A stretch of DNA of 64,000 nt from Saprospiraceae bacterium (GTDB lineage: Bacteria > Bacteroidota > Bacteroidia > Chitinophagales > Saprospiraceae). The stretch spans positions 2,120,501 through 2,184,500 of the forward strand of contig JADKFX010000001.1 of assembly GCA_016717265.1 (NCBI GenBank), given 5' to 3'. Below the pieces are notes generated by a model. The model saw nothing but the letters and a program-made list of their open reading frames with translations, was not told where the DNA came from and searched no databases. The translations under genes were made by a program, and so were the position numbers. Numbering within the stretch: the first letter of the stretch is position 1; the number at the start of each line of letters is the position of its first letter. This document shows, piece after piece, positions 1 through 8,859 of this stretch.

Positions 1-646
1 CTATTTCAGCATTCAAATAAAAATGTGGGGCTGTAAATTTACTTTCAGATAATCTTCTGGCAATTGTTTTTCGCATTTGAGACAAAACCAATTCTCTATC
101 ACCTTGCTGATTAAAGGAACCCTGAGAGATTAAATCTGAAGCAGATTTTAAAATAGGATTTTGAATATTTTCTACATCTCTTTTAATAATTCTCCCATTT
201 TCTCCAGATCCATGGACAGATTCAAGGCTTAAGCCTTTTTCTTTGGCCAATGATTTAGCTAAAGGAGATGCTTTAATTCTGCCAGTTTCAGGTTCTGCTA
301 TAATTTCTGATTTAATTTCTGGAACTGCTTCTGCTTTTGCATCCTGGGTATCAGTTGCCGGTGTTTTTGATTCTACTGGACTAGCATTTAACAGGCTGGA
401 AATATCCTCTCCTGAATTTCCTATGATTGCAATTATACCATCTACAGCTACAGGACCTTCAGCAACAGCTATATGTAAAAGCACACCTTCCTGATATGCT
501 TCCAAATCCATGGTGGCTTTATCGGTTTCAACCTCGGCTAAAATATCACCTGGTTTAACTAAATCTCCTACTTTTTTATTCCAGGATTTAATGACACCTT
601 CTTGCATAGTATCAGAAAGTCGGGGCATCTTTATAACAATGGCCAT
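1..646 (-). CDS. Pyruvate dehydrogenase E2, dihydrolipoamide acetyltransferase (partial)
   Basis: This is the N-terminal 215 residues of a 2-oxoacid dehydrogenase E2 subunit; the rest lies beyond the left edge. It begins MAIVIKMPRLSDTMQEG and carries a lipoyl domain with the attachment motif ETDKA (Lys43). An Ala/Pro/Glu-rich linker follows at about 85-122, then a peripheral subunit-binding domain at about 123-160 (ASPLAK, GSGENGRI) and the first part of the acetyltransferase domain (RKTIARRL). E2 transfers the acetyl group from lipoamide to CoA in the cytoplasmic pyruvate dehydrogenase complex. The form of the lipoyl domain fits the pyruvate rather than the 2-oxoglutarate complex, although the catalytic HxxxDG motif is outside the window. 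Its promoter box lies just upstream. Confidence 0.9.
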   Translation of the reverse strand, partial: MAIVIKMPRLSDTMQEGVIKSWNKKVGDLVKPGDILAEVETDKATMDLEAYQEGVLLHIAVAEGPVAVDGIIAIIGNSGEDISSLLNASPVESKTPATDTQDAKAEAVPEIKSEIIAEPETGRIKASPLAKSLAKEKGLSLESVHGSGENGRIIKRDVENIQNPILKSASDLISQGSFNQQGDRELVLSQMRKTIARRLSESKFTAPHFYLNAEI

Positions 647-662
647 GTTTCTTAATTTTACG

Positions 663-670
663 CAAAATTA
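663..670 (-). promoter_or_regulatory. Candidate -7 box of the E2 gene
   Basis: Read on the minus strand this is TAATTTTG, a full match to the Bacteroidota -7 consensus TAnnTTTG, 17 nt before the E2 start codon. No clear -33 TTTG is seen at the expected distance. Confidence 0.35.
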
Positions 671-776
671 AGGTATTCGTACATTTATTTAAGAATGGAT
701 GAAAGATTGTATGAAAACCTTGAAATAAGTTTCTATTCAGTATATTATGAATTACAATTAGTTATAATTTTAACGC

Positions 777-1400
777 ATGAATCAAATTTCAAAGATCTTG
801 GATGATGCTGTAGGAGCATTCAGTTCACTACCTGGGATCGGTAAAAAATCAGCATTACGCTTAGCACTGCACCTGGCTAAATTGGATAAACAAAAAGCAA
901 TGGACCTGGCTCGTGCTATTCAATCCATGGCAGAAAACCTTAAAACGTGTAAATCTTGTTTCGCATATTCTGATGAGGATTTATGTGCTATTTGTAAAGA
1001 TACCAGAAGAGACCATCGGATTTTATGTGTAGTAGAATCTGTCCGCGACTTATTTGCAATTGAAGAAGTTCAAATGTTTAAAGGCATTTATCACATTCTT
1101 GGCGGACTAATATCACCCATAGATGGTATTGGGCCAGAACAATTACAGCTGGATTCATTATTTGAAAAATTGGAAAAAACAGAAGTTTCAGAATTAATTT
1201 TAGCGATACGCCCCACAATTGAAGGAGATACAACGGCTTATTATATCAGTAAGAACTTACCAAATCCTGACATAAAACTTACCATGTTAGCACGGGGTGT
1301 CGCCTTTGGTTCAGAATTAGAGTATGCTGATGAATTAACATTGAGCAGATCTTTGTTAAACAGGACTCCTTATCTTATTCATGATAACAAGATGGTGTGA
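777..1400 (+). CDS. recR: Recombination mediator protein RecR
   Basis: RecR works with RecO (and RecF) to load RecA on gapped single-stranded DNA. The 207-residue product has the normal family length. In order it has a helix-hairpin-helix region (LPGIGKKSALRLALHLAK), a four-cysteine zinc finger (CKSC and CAIC, about residues 57-71) and a Toprim domain (VVESVRDLFAIE, later AIRPTIEGDTTAYYI). The ATG start gives the usual RecR N-terminus. Its TGA stop overlaps the GTG start of the following glycosyltransferase by four bases, so the two are probably translated from one message. Confidence 0.96.
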   Translation: MNQISKILDDAVGAFSSLPGIGKKSALRLALHLAKLDKQKAMDLARAIQSMAENLKTCKSCFAYSDEDLCAICKDTRRDHRILCVVESVRDLFAIEEVQMFKGIYHILGGLISPIDGIGPEQLQLDSLFEKLEKTEVSELILAIRPTIEGDTTAYYISKNLPNPDIKLTMLARGVAFGSELEYADELTLSRSLLNRTPYLIHDNKMV

Positions 1401-3352
1401 AAATCAGTGTAATTATTGTCAATTATAATGTACGGCATTTTTTAGAACAATGTGTTGCGTCGGTACGTCGTGCCTTGCATTCACTGCAAGGGGAGATCCT
1501 GGTATTTGACAATGCGAGTGTGGATGATTCGGTGCTTATGCTCCGCCAGCATTTTCCGGATGTACATTGTATTGAATCAAAAACAAATCTTGGCTTTTCA
1601 AAAGCAAATAATGCGGCAGCTAAATTGGCTAAAGGAGAATATGTATTAATTTTAAATCCAGATACGGTTCTACCAGAAGATTGTTTAATTCGTTGTTTGG
1701 AATTTCTAGATGCACATCCAGATGCGGGTGCGTTAGGAGTTAAAATGGTTGATGGACAAGGTAAATTTTTACCTGAATCTAAACGTGGATTTCCAGGTTT
1801 TTGGGTTTCCTTTTGCAAAATGATTGGCTTGTATAAATTGTTTCCTGCTTCTTCCATATTTAATGGCTATTATATGGGTCATTTAAAAGAAAATGAAACG
1901 AATGAAGTGGATGTTCTTACAGGTGCTTTTATGATGATGAGAAAAGAGCTATGGGAAAAGGTTGGTGGATTAGATGAAGATTATTTCATGTATGGGGAAG
2001 ATATAGATCTGTCCTATAGAATTCAAAAGGCAGGGTATAAAAATTATTATTTTCCTAGTACTACCATAATACATTATAAAGGAGAAAGCACCAGTAAAGG
2101 CAGTTTGAATTATGTAGTAACGTTTTACAATGCAATGATCATTTTTGCAAAGAAGCATTTTGCAGGCAGTAATAAATTTGCACTCATCGGCTTTTTATCC
2201 GGGATAGTTTGGCTTAAAGCATTCGTTGCATCAGTTCAATCAACTGTTTCGAAAATTAAAATTGTAGGATTGGATATGCTTGCTTTAATGGTGGGATTTT
2301 ATCTAATTAAATATTATTGGGCACTCTGGTATCATGGGAATGCCAACTATTTTAATAGTCAGACTATTTATGTAAATTTAGGTTTGTTTGTTTTGATTTG
2401 GGCTTCTTGCTTTTATTATCAAGGTGTCTATGAGAAGAAGTTTTCTTTAAAGGATCTGTTGATAGCTGCAATATCAGGATTTATTATTAATCTTTTGTTT
2501 TATGCATTGTTTCCGGAACATTGGAGAGCATCCAGAATGCTGTTGATATTGTCCTTTTTGTGGGTTGTTTTATATGCATTATTAAGTAGGTTATTATTAA
2601 ACCGATGGTTCCTGAAGTCCTGGATTATAGGTTCTGATTACAAGAAAAATATTCTTGTAATTGGTGATATCATTCAAATTCAAAAAGTAAATTCCTTATT
2701 GAGCTCAAACAGGCAAAGTTTTGATTTACTTACAAAGGATCCGAATGAATTGGATTTTTATGATCGGGAACAATGGACGGACTTCATAAGGATTAATCAA
2801 ATAAAAGAAATTATATTGTGTCAAAAGAATTTAAACTGGACACAGATATTAAATCTTATGACTGATTTAAAAGATGAAGTTAATTATAAAATTATGACAG
2901 AATCAGGATCTGGAATTATTGGATCCTCTTCAAAGAATGATCGGGGAGAAATCTTTTCGCTAGATTTGGATTATAATTTATCACAGCGAGTTTATCTTCG
3001 GCAAAAGCGATTATTTGATGTGTTCTTTACAATGATTCTTTTTGTTTTTTTCTGGTTATTCATTTTTCTATTTGAATCAAAAAAGCAGTTTCTTCTGAAT
3101 TTATATTATGTACTCATTGGAAAGCTAACATGGGTTTCTTATCAAACAAAGGATTCTATAAAAGCGCGGCTACCCATAATTAAACAAGGCGTCATTTTTC
3201 CTGTTCAGCATATAGAGCATATTTTGACAAAAGAATTTGAATCGCAATTATTAACCATGTATGCATGGAATTATTCTATTTGGACAGATCTTGATATCTG
3301 TTTGCGAGATTTTCAAAAATTAGACCAGTTACCTTATGGATCCAATCATTAA
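1397..3352 (+). CDS. GT2 glycosyltransferase fused to a polytopic glycosylphosphotransferase-like region
   Basis: Residues 1-230 form a family 2 glycosyltransferase: SVIIVNYNVR at the start, the metal-binding region LNPDTVLPED, then GAFMMMRKELW and GEDIDLSYRIQKAGY. This type adds rhamnose-like sugars to surface glycans. From about residue 260 there are several membrane segments, then a Rossmann-like stretch (NILVIGDIIQIQKV) and a segment starting KRLFDVFFTMILF that resembles the start of the WcaJ-type sugar-phosphate transferase domain. The catalytic core of that domain (the KFRSM and DELPQ motifs) is missing. I infer a membrane-anchored glycosyltransferase with a relic or structural second half. 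The GTG start overlaps the recR stop, and the end overlaps the next gene by 17 bp. Confidence 0.8.
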   Translation: MKISVIIVNYNVRHFLEQCVASVRRALHSLQGEILVFDNASVDDSVLMLRQHFPDVHCIESKTNLGFSKANNAAAKLAKGEYVLILNPDTVLPEDCLIRCLEFLDAHPDAGALGVKMVDGQGKFLPESKRGFPGFWVSFCKMIGLYKLFPASSIFNGYYMGHLKENETNEVDVLTGAFMMMRKELWEKVGGLDEDYFMYGEDIDLSYRIQKAGYKNYYFPSTTIIHYKGESTSKGSLNYVVTFYNAMIIFAKKHFAGSNKFALIGFLSGIVWLKAFVASVQSTVSKIKIVGLDMLALMVGFYLIKYYWALWYHGNANYFNSQTIYVNLGLFVLIWASCFYYQGVYEKKFSLKDLLIAAISGFIINLLFYALFPEHWRASRMLLILSFLWVVLYALLSRLLLNRWFLKSWIIGSDYKKNILVIGDIIQIQKVNSLLSSNRQSFDLLTKDPNELDFYDREQWTDFIRINQIKEIILCQKNLNWTQILNLMTDLKDEVNYKIMTESGSGIIGSSSKNDRGEIFSLDLDYNLSQRVYLRQKRLFDVFFTMILFVFFWLFIFLFESKKQFLLNLYYVLIGKLTWVSYQTKDSIKARLPIIKQGVIFPVQHIEHILTKEFESQLLTMYAWNYSIWTDLDICLRDFQKLDQLPYGSNH

Positions 3353-4508
3353 TTTAATAAAAGCTCGTGTAGACATTGAATTTTCTAAACTGGTTGACAT
3401 CAGAAGACATTTTCATCGACATCCAGAGTTGTCATTTGAAGAAGAGCAAACGTCTTTAATGATTCAAAAAATTTTGACAGAATCGCAAATTGAATTTCAA
3501 ACTGGTTTTTGCAAACATGGAATTGTTGGAACTATCAAAGCAAAAAATCCTGAATCCAGAATTATTGCATTAAGGGCAGATATGGATGCCTTGCCAATTT
3601 ATGAAAAAAACGAATGTGCTTATAAATCTTTAAAACCAGGGGTTATGCATGCATGTGGCCACGATGTCCATATGACCTGTTTGCTAGGTGCATTGCAAAT
3701 ATTAAAAGATTTAAAAGAGGAGTGGGAAGGAACCGTAAAATTTATATTTCAACCAGCAGAAGAAAAACTACCAGGTGGTGCATCCTTAATGATTAAAGAA
3801 GGGGTATTAGAGAATCCTGTACCTAAAGTGATCCTAGGGCAACATGTTCAACCAGGTATGGATGTTGGAGAGGTAGGATTGGCCCCAGGTGCGTTTATGG
3901 CATCCTGCGATGAAATTTATATTACCGTAAAAGGGAAGGGAGGACATGCAGCACAAGCTCATTTATGTGTGGATCCAATTTTGGTTGCAGCCCATTTATT
4001 AGTGGGATTTCAAGCAATCATTAGCCGGGAAAAGCCAGCGATGCTACCTTCTGTTTTAAGCTTTGGCACCATTCATACAGATGGTGGAGCAACAAATATT
4101 ATCCCTGATGAAGTTAAATTGTCAGGAACTTTCAGGTCACTTGATGAAAGTTGGAGAGCCTACGGTCATAAGAGAATAGAAGAAGTAGCCGTTTCCATAT
4201 GTCAAGCATACAATGCAAGCTGTGAAGTAGTTATTCAAAAAGGTTATCCTTGTCTGATGAATGATAGCGATTATACCGCGTCTTTTATGGGGTTATCAAA
4301 TTCCTATTTGGGAATGGAGCATACTAGAATGATAGATCCTCGATTAACATCTGAAGACTTTGCTTATTATAGTCATGAAATTCCGGCAGTTTTTTATAGG
4401 CTTGGAGTAGGGGACGTGCCCGGAGTTCATACATCTCGCTTTGATATTGATGAAAATGCAATAAAAACAGGTGTAGGATTAATGGCCTATGCTGCAATCA
4501 GAATTTAA
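3336..4508 (+). CDS. M20 family amidohydrolase (N-acyl amino acid / hippurate hydrolase type)
   Basis: This is a metal-dependent amidohydrolase of the IAA-amino acid hydrolase / N-acyl-L-amino acid amidohydrolase group, predicted to be cytoplasmic. Visible family motifs are RRHFHRHPELSFEE near residue 25, the metal-binding MHACGHDVHM at about 105, QPAEE at about 147 and the dimerisation-domain signature GKGGHAAQAH (around residue 205). The C-terminal HTSRFDIDE supplies the last metal-site histidine. At 390 residues it is of standard length. It overlaps the preceding glycosyltransferase by 17 bp, suggesting transcription with recR, but no shared function is evident. The exact substrate cannot be read from sequence. 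Confidence 0.88.
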   Translation: MDPIINLIKARVDIEFSKLVDIRRHFHRHPELSFEEEQTSLMIQKILTESQIEFQTGFCKHGIVGTIKAKNPESRIIALRADMDALPIYEKNECAYKSLKPGVMHACGHDVHMTCLLGALQILKDLKEEWEGTVKFIFQPAEEKLPGGASLMIKEGVLENPVPKVILGQHVQPGMDVGEVGLAPGAFMASCDEIYITVKGKGGHAAQAHLCVDPILVAAHLLVGFQAIISREKPAMLPSVLSFGTIHTDGGATNIIPDEVKLSGTFRSLDESWRAYGHKRIEEVAVSICQAYNASCEVVIQKGYPCLMNDSDYTASFMGLSNSYLGMEHTRMIDPRLTSEDFAYYSHEIPAVFYRLGVGDVPGVHTSRFDIDENAIKTGVGLMAYAAIRI

Positions 4509-4627
4509 ATTTAGGTACTCTAAAGCTTAGAAATTCAAATGGATATATATCGCATTTTTTTTATACAAGGCTAGGAAAAAGTTGCCAAAACAACATTAAC
4601 AGAAATACATATAAAATATATTACTAA

Positions 4628-4662
4628 TTTGTAAGTAAATATCAACCAGTATATTAATTTTG
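4628..4662 (+). promoter_or_regulatory. Candidate promoter of the NtrC-like regulator
   Basis: A TTTG at 4628-4631 is followed 23 nt later by TAATTTTG (4655-4662), a full match to the -7 consensus TAnnTTTG. The spacing is slightly longer than typical. The start codon lies 43 nt downstream of the -7 box. Confidence 0.4.
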
Positions 4663-4705
4663 TCATTCCAAGATATTGGTTTGAAATTACAGTATTAATA
4701 TATTC

Positions 4706-5977
4706 ATGGCAAGAATTCTAATAGTTGACGACGAGCAGGCAATCCGGAGGGCGCTAAAAGATATTTTAGTCCTAGAGAAATATGAGGTTGAAGAAGCCTT
4801 AGATGGATTAGATTGCCTGGTAAAATTAAAGCAAAGTGAATTTGATGTAATCATCTTAGATATTAAAATGCCTAAGATGGATGGTATGGAAGCATTGGAT
4901 AAAATCCAATTATTAGTACCGGATACACCAGTCGTTATGATTAGTGGTCATGCTACCATTGACACAGCTGTTGAAGCGGTTAAAAAAGGAGCCTTTGATT
5001 TTATTTCAAAGCCACCGGATTTAAATCGTTTACTTATAACTATCCGGAATGCAATTGACAAATCTTCTTTGATTGTAGAGAAAAAAGTATTGCAAAAACG
5101 GGTATCTAAAATTAAAATACAGGAAATTGTTGGCGAATCAAAGCAAATATTAAAAGTACGGGAGACCATCGATTTAGTCGCTCCAACCGAAGCAAGAATT
5201 CTGGTGACCGGACCTAATGGTACTGGAAAAGAATTGGTAGCTCGTTGGATTCATGAAAAAAGCAATCGAAATAATGGGAATATTGTAGAAGTCAATTGCG
5301 CTGCAATTCCTTCTGAATTAATAGAAAGTGAATTATTTGGTCATGAAAAAGGATCCTTTACTTCAGCGATTAAACAGCGCTTAGGTAAATTTGAATTAGC
5401 AAATGGTGGCACTTTATTTCTTGATGAAATTGGTGACATGAGTTTATCTGCTCAAGCTAAAGTGTTGAGAGCATTACAGGAAAATAAGATTACCCGCGTT
5501 GGAGGAGATAAGGAAATTGGAGTGGATGTTAGGGTAATTGCTGCAACCAATAAAGATCTTCGGGAAGAAATAGCAAGAGGCAGATTTAGAGAGGATTTAT
5601 ATCATAGGCTTGCAGTAATCATCATAGATGTTCCTTCCTTAAATGATCGGGCGAATGATATTCCGGTATTAGTGGATTATTTTGTCGAACATATTTGTTA
5701 TGAATATGGAATGCCTTTAAAAAAGATTGATGATTCTGCTATTGAAGAATTACAAAAATATAATTGGACAGGAAATATCCGGGAATTAAGAAATGTAATT
5801 GAACGATTGATAATTCTATCGAAAAACAAAATCGGACGTAAAGAAGTTTTAGATTATGTGATTCCAGCAAGTCAACGCAACTTCAAGTTTAAAGAATTAT
5901 TTGAGCAATTTGAAAACGTTCAGGAATTAAATGAATTTATAAAAAGAGAATTTGCTGCATTTAAAACCTTTGCCTAA
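4706..5977 (+). CDS. NtrC-like response regulator (REC + AAA+) without a DNA-binding domain
   Basis: Residues 1-120 are a receiver domain with the acidic pair in LIVDDEQ, the phosphoacceptor in ILDIKMPKMDG and the lysine in ISKPPD. Residues about 140-370 are a sigma-54-activator type AAA+ ATPase with Walker A GPNGTGKE, Walker B GGTLFLDEIGDM and the sensor/arginine regions FREDLYHRL and WTGNIRELRNVIERL. Two points stand out. The loop that normally reads GAFTGA and contacts sigma-54 reads GSFTSA. After the ATPase there are only about 50 residues with no Fis-type helix-turn-helix. It may therefore act by protein contact rather than as a classical sigma-54 activator. No histidine kinase gene is adjacent, and a strong terminator follows. 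Confidence 0.88.
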   Translation: MARILIVDDEQAIRRALKDILVLEKYEVEEALDGLDCLVKLKQSEFDVIILDIKMPKMDGMEALDKIQLLVPDTPVVMISGHATIDTAVEAVKKGAFDFISKPPDLNRLLITIRNAIDKSSLIVEKKVLQKRVSKIKIQEIVGESKQILKVRETIDLVAPTEARILVTGPNGTGKELVARWIHEKSNRNNGNIVEVNCAAIPSELIESELFGHEKGSFTSAIKQRLGKFELANGGTLFLDEIGDMSLSAQAKVLRALQENKITRVGGDKEIGVDVRVIAATNKDLREEIARGRFREDLYHRLAVIIIDVPSLNDRANDIPVLVDYFVEHICYEYGMPLKKIDDSAIEELQKYNWTGNIRELRNVIERLIILSKNKIGRKEVLDYVIPASQRNFKFKELFEQFENVQELNEFIKREFAAFKTFA

Positions 5978-6001
5978 AAGAAATCTTAAAAATATATTCA
6001 T

Positions 6002-6040
6002 AAAGCCTGTCTATAATTTTATAAGACAGGCTTTTGTTTG
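6002..6040 (+). terminator. Rho-independent terminator after the NtrC-like gene
   Basis: A perfect stem AAAGCCTGTCT / AGACAGGCTTT encloses an AT-rich loop and is followed by a T-rich run (TTTTGTTTG). It starts 24 nt after the stop codon. Confidence 0.85.
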
Positions 6041-6153
6041 TCAATACCTAAGCTATTGAAGTGGATTCTACTATTTGAATTATTTTCAGATTGAATGGAT
6101 CATTAATTAAAGATTTCTTGTAAATTGACATTTATTAATTTCATAAGTTATTG

Positions 6154-6852
6154 ATGATGAAAACACAAAAACAATGGTCCCAGATGAAGGGGGAGAATAG
6201 CTGGACAATGTTTAAAGTGCTTGCTGAATTTGTAGATGGATTTGAAACCCTAAACCGTATTGGCCCCTGTGTTTCAATTTTTGGTTCAGCACGTGTTAAA
6301 GAACCTGATGAACATTATCAGCTAGCGATTCGTATTGCCGCAAAATTAGTAGAAGAAGGATTTGGAGTAATTACAGGCGGTGGTCCTGGAATTATGGAAG
6401 CTGCAAATAAAGGAGCATTTACAAACAAAGGTGTGTCTGTCGGTTTAAATATTCAACTTCCATTTGAGCAATCTAATAATCCATATATTGATTACGATAA
6501 AAATTTGCAACATCGATTTTTCTTTGTTCGAAAAGTAATGTTTGTAAAATATTCCCAGGCATTTATAGCTATGCCTGGTGGCTTAGGTACTTTAGATGAA
6601 TTGTTTGAAGTCCTTACACTAACACAAACAGGCAGGATTAATAAAGTACCCATTATTTTAGTAGGTACAGAATTTTGGACTCCATTGAAACAGTGGATTT
6701 CAGATACCATGGTTCGTGATTTTCATTATGTGAGTCCGGAAGATTTAGATCTTATGCCAATTGTAGATACCCCGGAACAAGTTGTTGAAATGATCTTAAA
6801 TTATTATGAAGGCGATACATCTAAAGGATTGCGCCCAACTTTTGAATTATAA
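6154..6852 (+). CDS. LOG family (TIGR00730) Rossmann-fold protein
   Basis: The product has about 232 residues and belongs to the LOG / lysine-decarboxylase-like family, whose characterised members are cytokinin-type nucleoside 5'-monophosphate phosphoribohydrolases. The nucleotide-binding motif GGGPGIMEAANKGA and the catalytic signature PGGLGTLDELFE are both present, as is FFVRKVMFVKYSQAF. The physiological substrate in bacteria of this phylum is unclear, so only the family call is firm. A run TTG-ATG-ATG-ATG-like start region (6151-6159) leaves the exact start open; I use the first ATG. It is flanked by the upstream terminator and a convergent porin gene, so it is probably a single-gene transcript. 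Confidence 0.88.
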   Translation: MMKTQKQWSQMKGENSWTMFKVLAEFVDGFETLNRIGPCVSIFGSARVKEPDEHYQLAIRIAAKLVEEGFGVITGGGPGIMEAANKGAFTNKGVSVGLNIQLPFEQSNNPYIDYDKNLQHRFFFVRKVMFVKYSQAFIAMPGGLGTLDELFEVLTLTQTGRINKVPIILVGTEFWTPLKQWISDTMVRDFHYVSPEDLDLMPIVDTPEQVVEMILNYYEGDTSKGLRPTFEL

Positions 6853-6933
6853 ATTTCAGGTCTCATTTCAACGAAATATTTTGGCAAGAATTTAATAATT
6901 GCCTATGAAATGTTTTATAAAGCATCCTTACTT

Positions 6934-8859
6934 TTAATTTAAAAATCTCCAGGTAATTCCCATTCTAAAGAAAAAATCATAAATAGGATAATTTGAAATA
7001 ACAGATGGACGGTTTGTTTTCCAAAATGAATCAAGATGCTCCACATCGATGGTAAAATTAAATTCAGAGATCTTAAAATTCATAAATATTCCCACACTAG
7101 AAATGAGTTCATTTCTCGTATTCGATGTATAAAATGATTGAATAATTGGATTAAAATTTAATTTATAATCATACTGGTAAAGCCTTAATACAGCACCTAA
7201 ATTAGCATTCACCACCTTTTTAAATAAAGTTTTATGGAGTCCGATTTGATGTTTTGAATGCCAACCGTTTAAATGAATAACATCTGGAGAATAGAATTCA
7301 TAGTGAAATTGATTTTGAAGCATTAACCATTTCCATTTAAATGGGATGGTGATACTTGCCCCATACTTATTTATACTTTCTGAAGTTTGAGGTAATGATA
7401 AGCTATCAAAATAAGGCAAATTAGAAATTCTGGAAATGCCAAAATAAAGTTTAGACGGAAGCAATTTATGTATTTCCAAATGAGCTTTTATCCCAATTTC
7501 TTTTGAATATATAGAATTGTAAGAATGGTCCCAGAAATATTTTTTGTTGAGAACGAGTTTAGAAAACAAATAGGGTATAGGGTGAGCATTGTAAAATAAT
7601 TCAGCTTTTAAAGCTAACTGCGGATTTTTTATAATGGCAGCTTTAATCGAAGCGTCTGGCGTAATAATTCCTTTATGAACTAACAAAGAAAACCTGCTGT
7701 CCAAATTGAATTTTCTAAAAATTTGCATGCGTGTGAGTATATCCAATTGAATTGAATTTCTCAAATTCAGAAGGGTGTCATGATCCAATATTGTATGTTC
7801 ATACCGCACGCCAATGCCTGCATAGAATGAATCATTCTGAATTAAATTTAAGATCATTGATTGACTCCAAAATTTTTGACTTAATAAGTTATTGACAAAA
7901 GAGTCTATAACAAATGCACGGTAGAAACTATTTAATGAATCTGTTTCCGGGTCTGTATGATTATAGGAATACAAAGAATATGCAAGTTGGTATTTTAGGG
8001 AAGGATTAAATATTAAAAATTGCTTTTTCGGATTATAATTTAAATTTAAACCAATGGATCGTTCAAACAGATTTGTTTCTGCCCGATTATTTCTAACGGG
8101 AACAGATTCCCGAATTTTGTAATTTGCATCTGAAAAAACACTATCACTTATAATTCCCCAATTATCTTCAGAAAAATGACGTTCATCTAGAAATAATACA
8201 TTCGCTTGAAAAGTTTCTTTTGAATTGGTATAATGAACGCCCGTTGTGAATAAGGTATTTTTTTGTTTGCCATGAGAATAGATCCCTTTATAAATCTGCC
8301 GGTCATAAGAAAAATTCCATAGCACATTGTTTTTAAAGGGAGATGCAAACATTAAGTTTAAATCGAAGTTATCCTGAAAGCTCGATTGTGAATTTGTAAA
8401 GGATCGTCCGCGGTGTGTTGAAATTTCAGAAATCGCTTTTGTTGGTAAAATAAATTGGAAGGATTCAAGATCGCTTGTATTAAATCTTAAGGAATGAATT
8501 CCGTGGTCATATATTCGTTTTCCCCATATATCATTGCCAGGGAAATAGATAGGCGAAAAATAATTATTCAGGCGTAATATATAGTCCCCTTCATTTTGAT
8601 TAAACAGTAAGATGTTGTTCGTATCAATATTTGTTTTAATTTCAGATTGGAAAGCTTTAAATACTTTAATACTCAATGGAATTTTTTGAATACTATCTTT
8701 TAGAATCTGGTTTAAGGAGTCTTGTTTTGATTGAGAGGTAAGCACGAATGGAAGTATGATACAAACAAAAACAGCATAAAAATTCACTTGAATTTTATTT
8801 GTTTTCCAAGCTTGTTTCAAAAAAACCTTTAAAATTTGATTTAATTTCAAGCGTATCAA
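6934..8859 (-). CDS. Putative outer-membrane porin (Porin_10-like beta-barrel)
   Basis: This 641-residue protein has an N-terminal hydrophobic export segment (FYAVFVCIILPFVLTSQS, about residues 28-45) and then many alternating amphipathic strands rich in aromatic residues, ending with ...FFRMGITWRFLN, a C-terminal phenylalanine-containing strand of the kind recognised for outer-membrane insertion. The overall pattern (YDRQIYKGIYSHGKQKN, ILDERHFSEDN-like segments) matches the Bacteroidota 'putative porin' family. The transported solute is unknown. The start ATG overlaps the stop of the upstream LVIVD protein by four bases, placing it as the last gene of a fabI-LVIVD-porin string. Confidence 0.75.
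   Translation of the reverse strand: MIRLKLNQILKVFLKQAWKTNKIQVNFYAVFVCIILPFVLTSQSKQDSLNQILKDSIQKIPLSIKVFKAFQSEIKTNIDTNNILLFNQNEGDYILRLNNYFSPIYFPGNDIWGKRIYDHGIHSLRFNTSDLESFQFILPTKAISEISTHRGRSFTNSQSSFQDNFDLNLMFASPFKNNVLWNFSYDRQIYKGIYSHGKQKNTLFTTGVHYTNSKETFQANVLFLDERHFSEDNWGIISDSVFSDANYKIRESVPVRNNRAETNLFERSIGLNLNYNPKKQFLIFNPSLKYQLAYSLYSYNHTDPETDSLNSFYRAFVIDSFVNNLLSQKFWSQSMILNLIQNDSFYAGIGVRYEHTILDHDTLLNLRNSIQLDILTRMQIFRKFNLDSRFSLLVHKGIITPDASIKAAIIKNPQLALKAELFYNAHPIPYLFSKLVLNKKYFWDHSYNSIYSKEIGIKAHLEIHKLLPSKLYFGISRISNLPYFDSLSLPQTSESINKYGASITIPFKWKWLMLQNQFHYEFYSPDVIHLNGWHSKHQIGLHKTLFKKVVNANLGAVLRLYQYDYKLNFNPIIQSFYTSNTRNELISSVGIFMNFKISEFNFTIDVEHLDSFWKTNRPSVISNYPIYDFFFRMGITWRFLN

Noticed and set aside
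243..494. A plus-strand open frame inside the E2 gene
   Set aside because: The minus strand clearly encodes the lipoyl and subunit-binding domains of E2, so this is a shadow frame.
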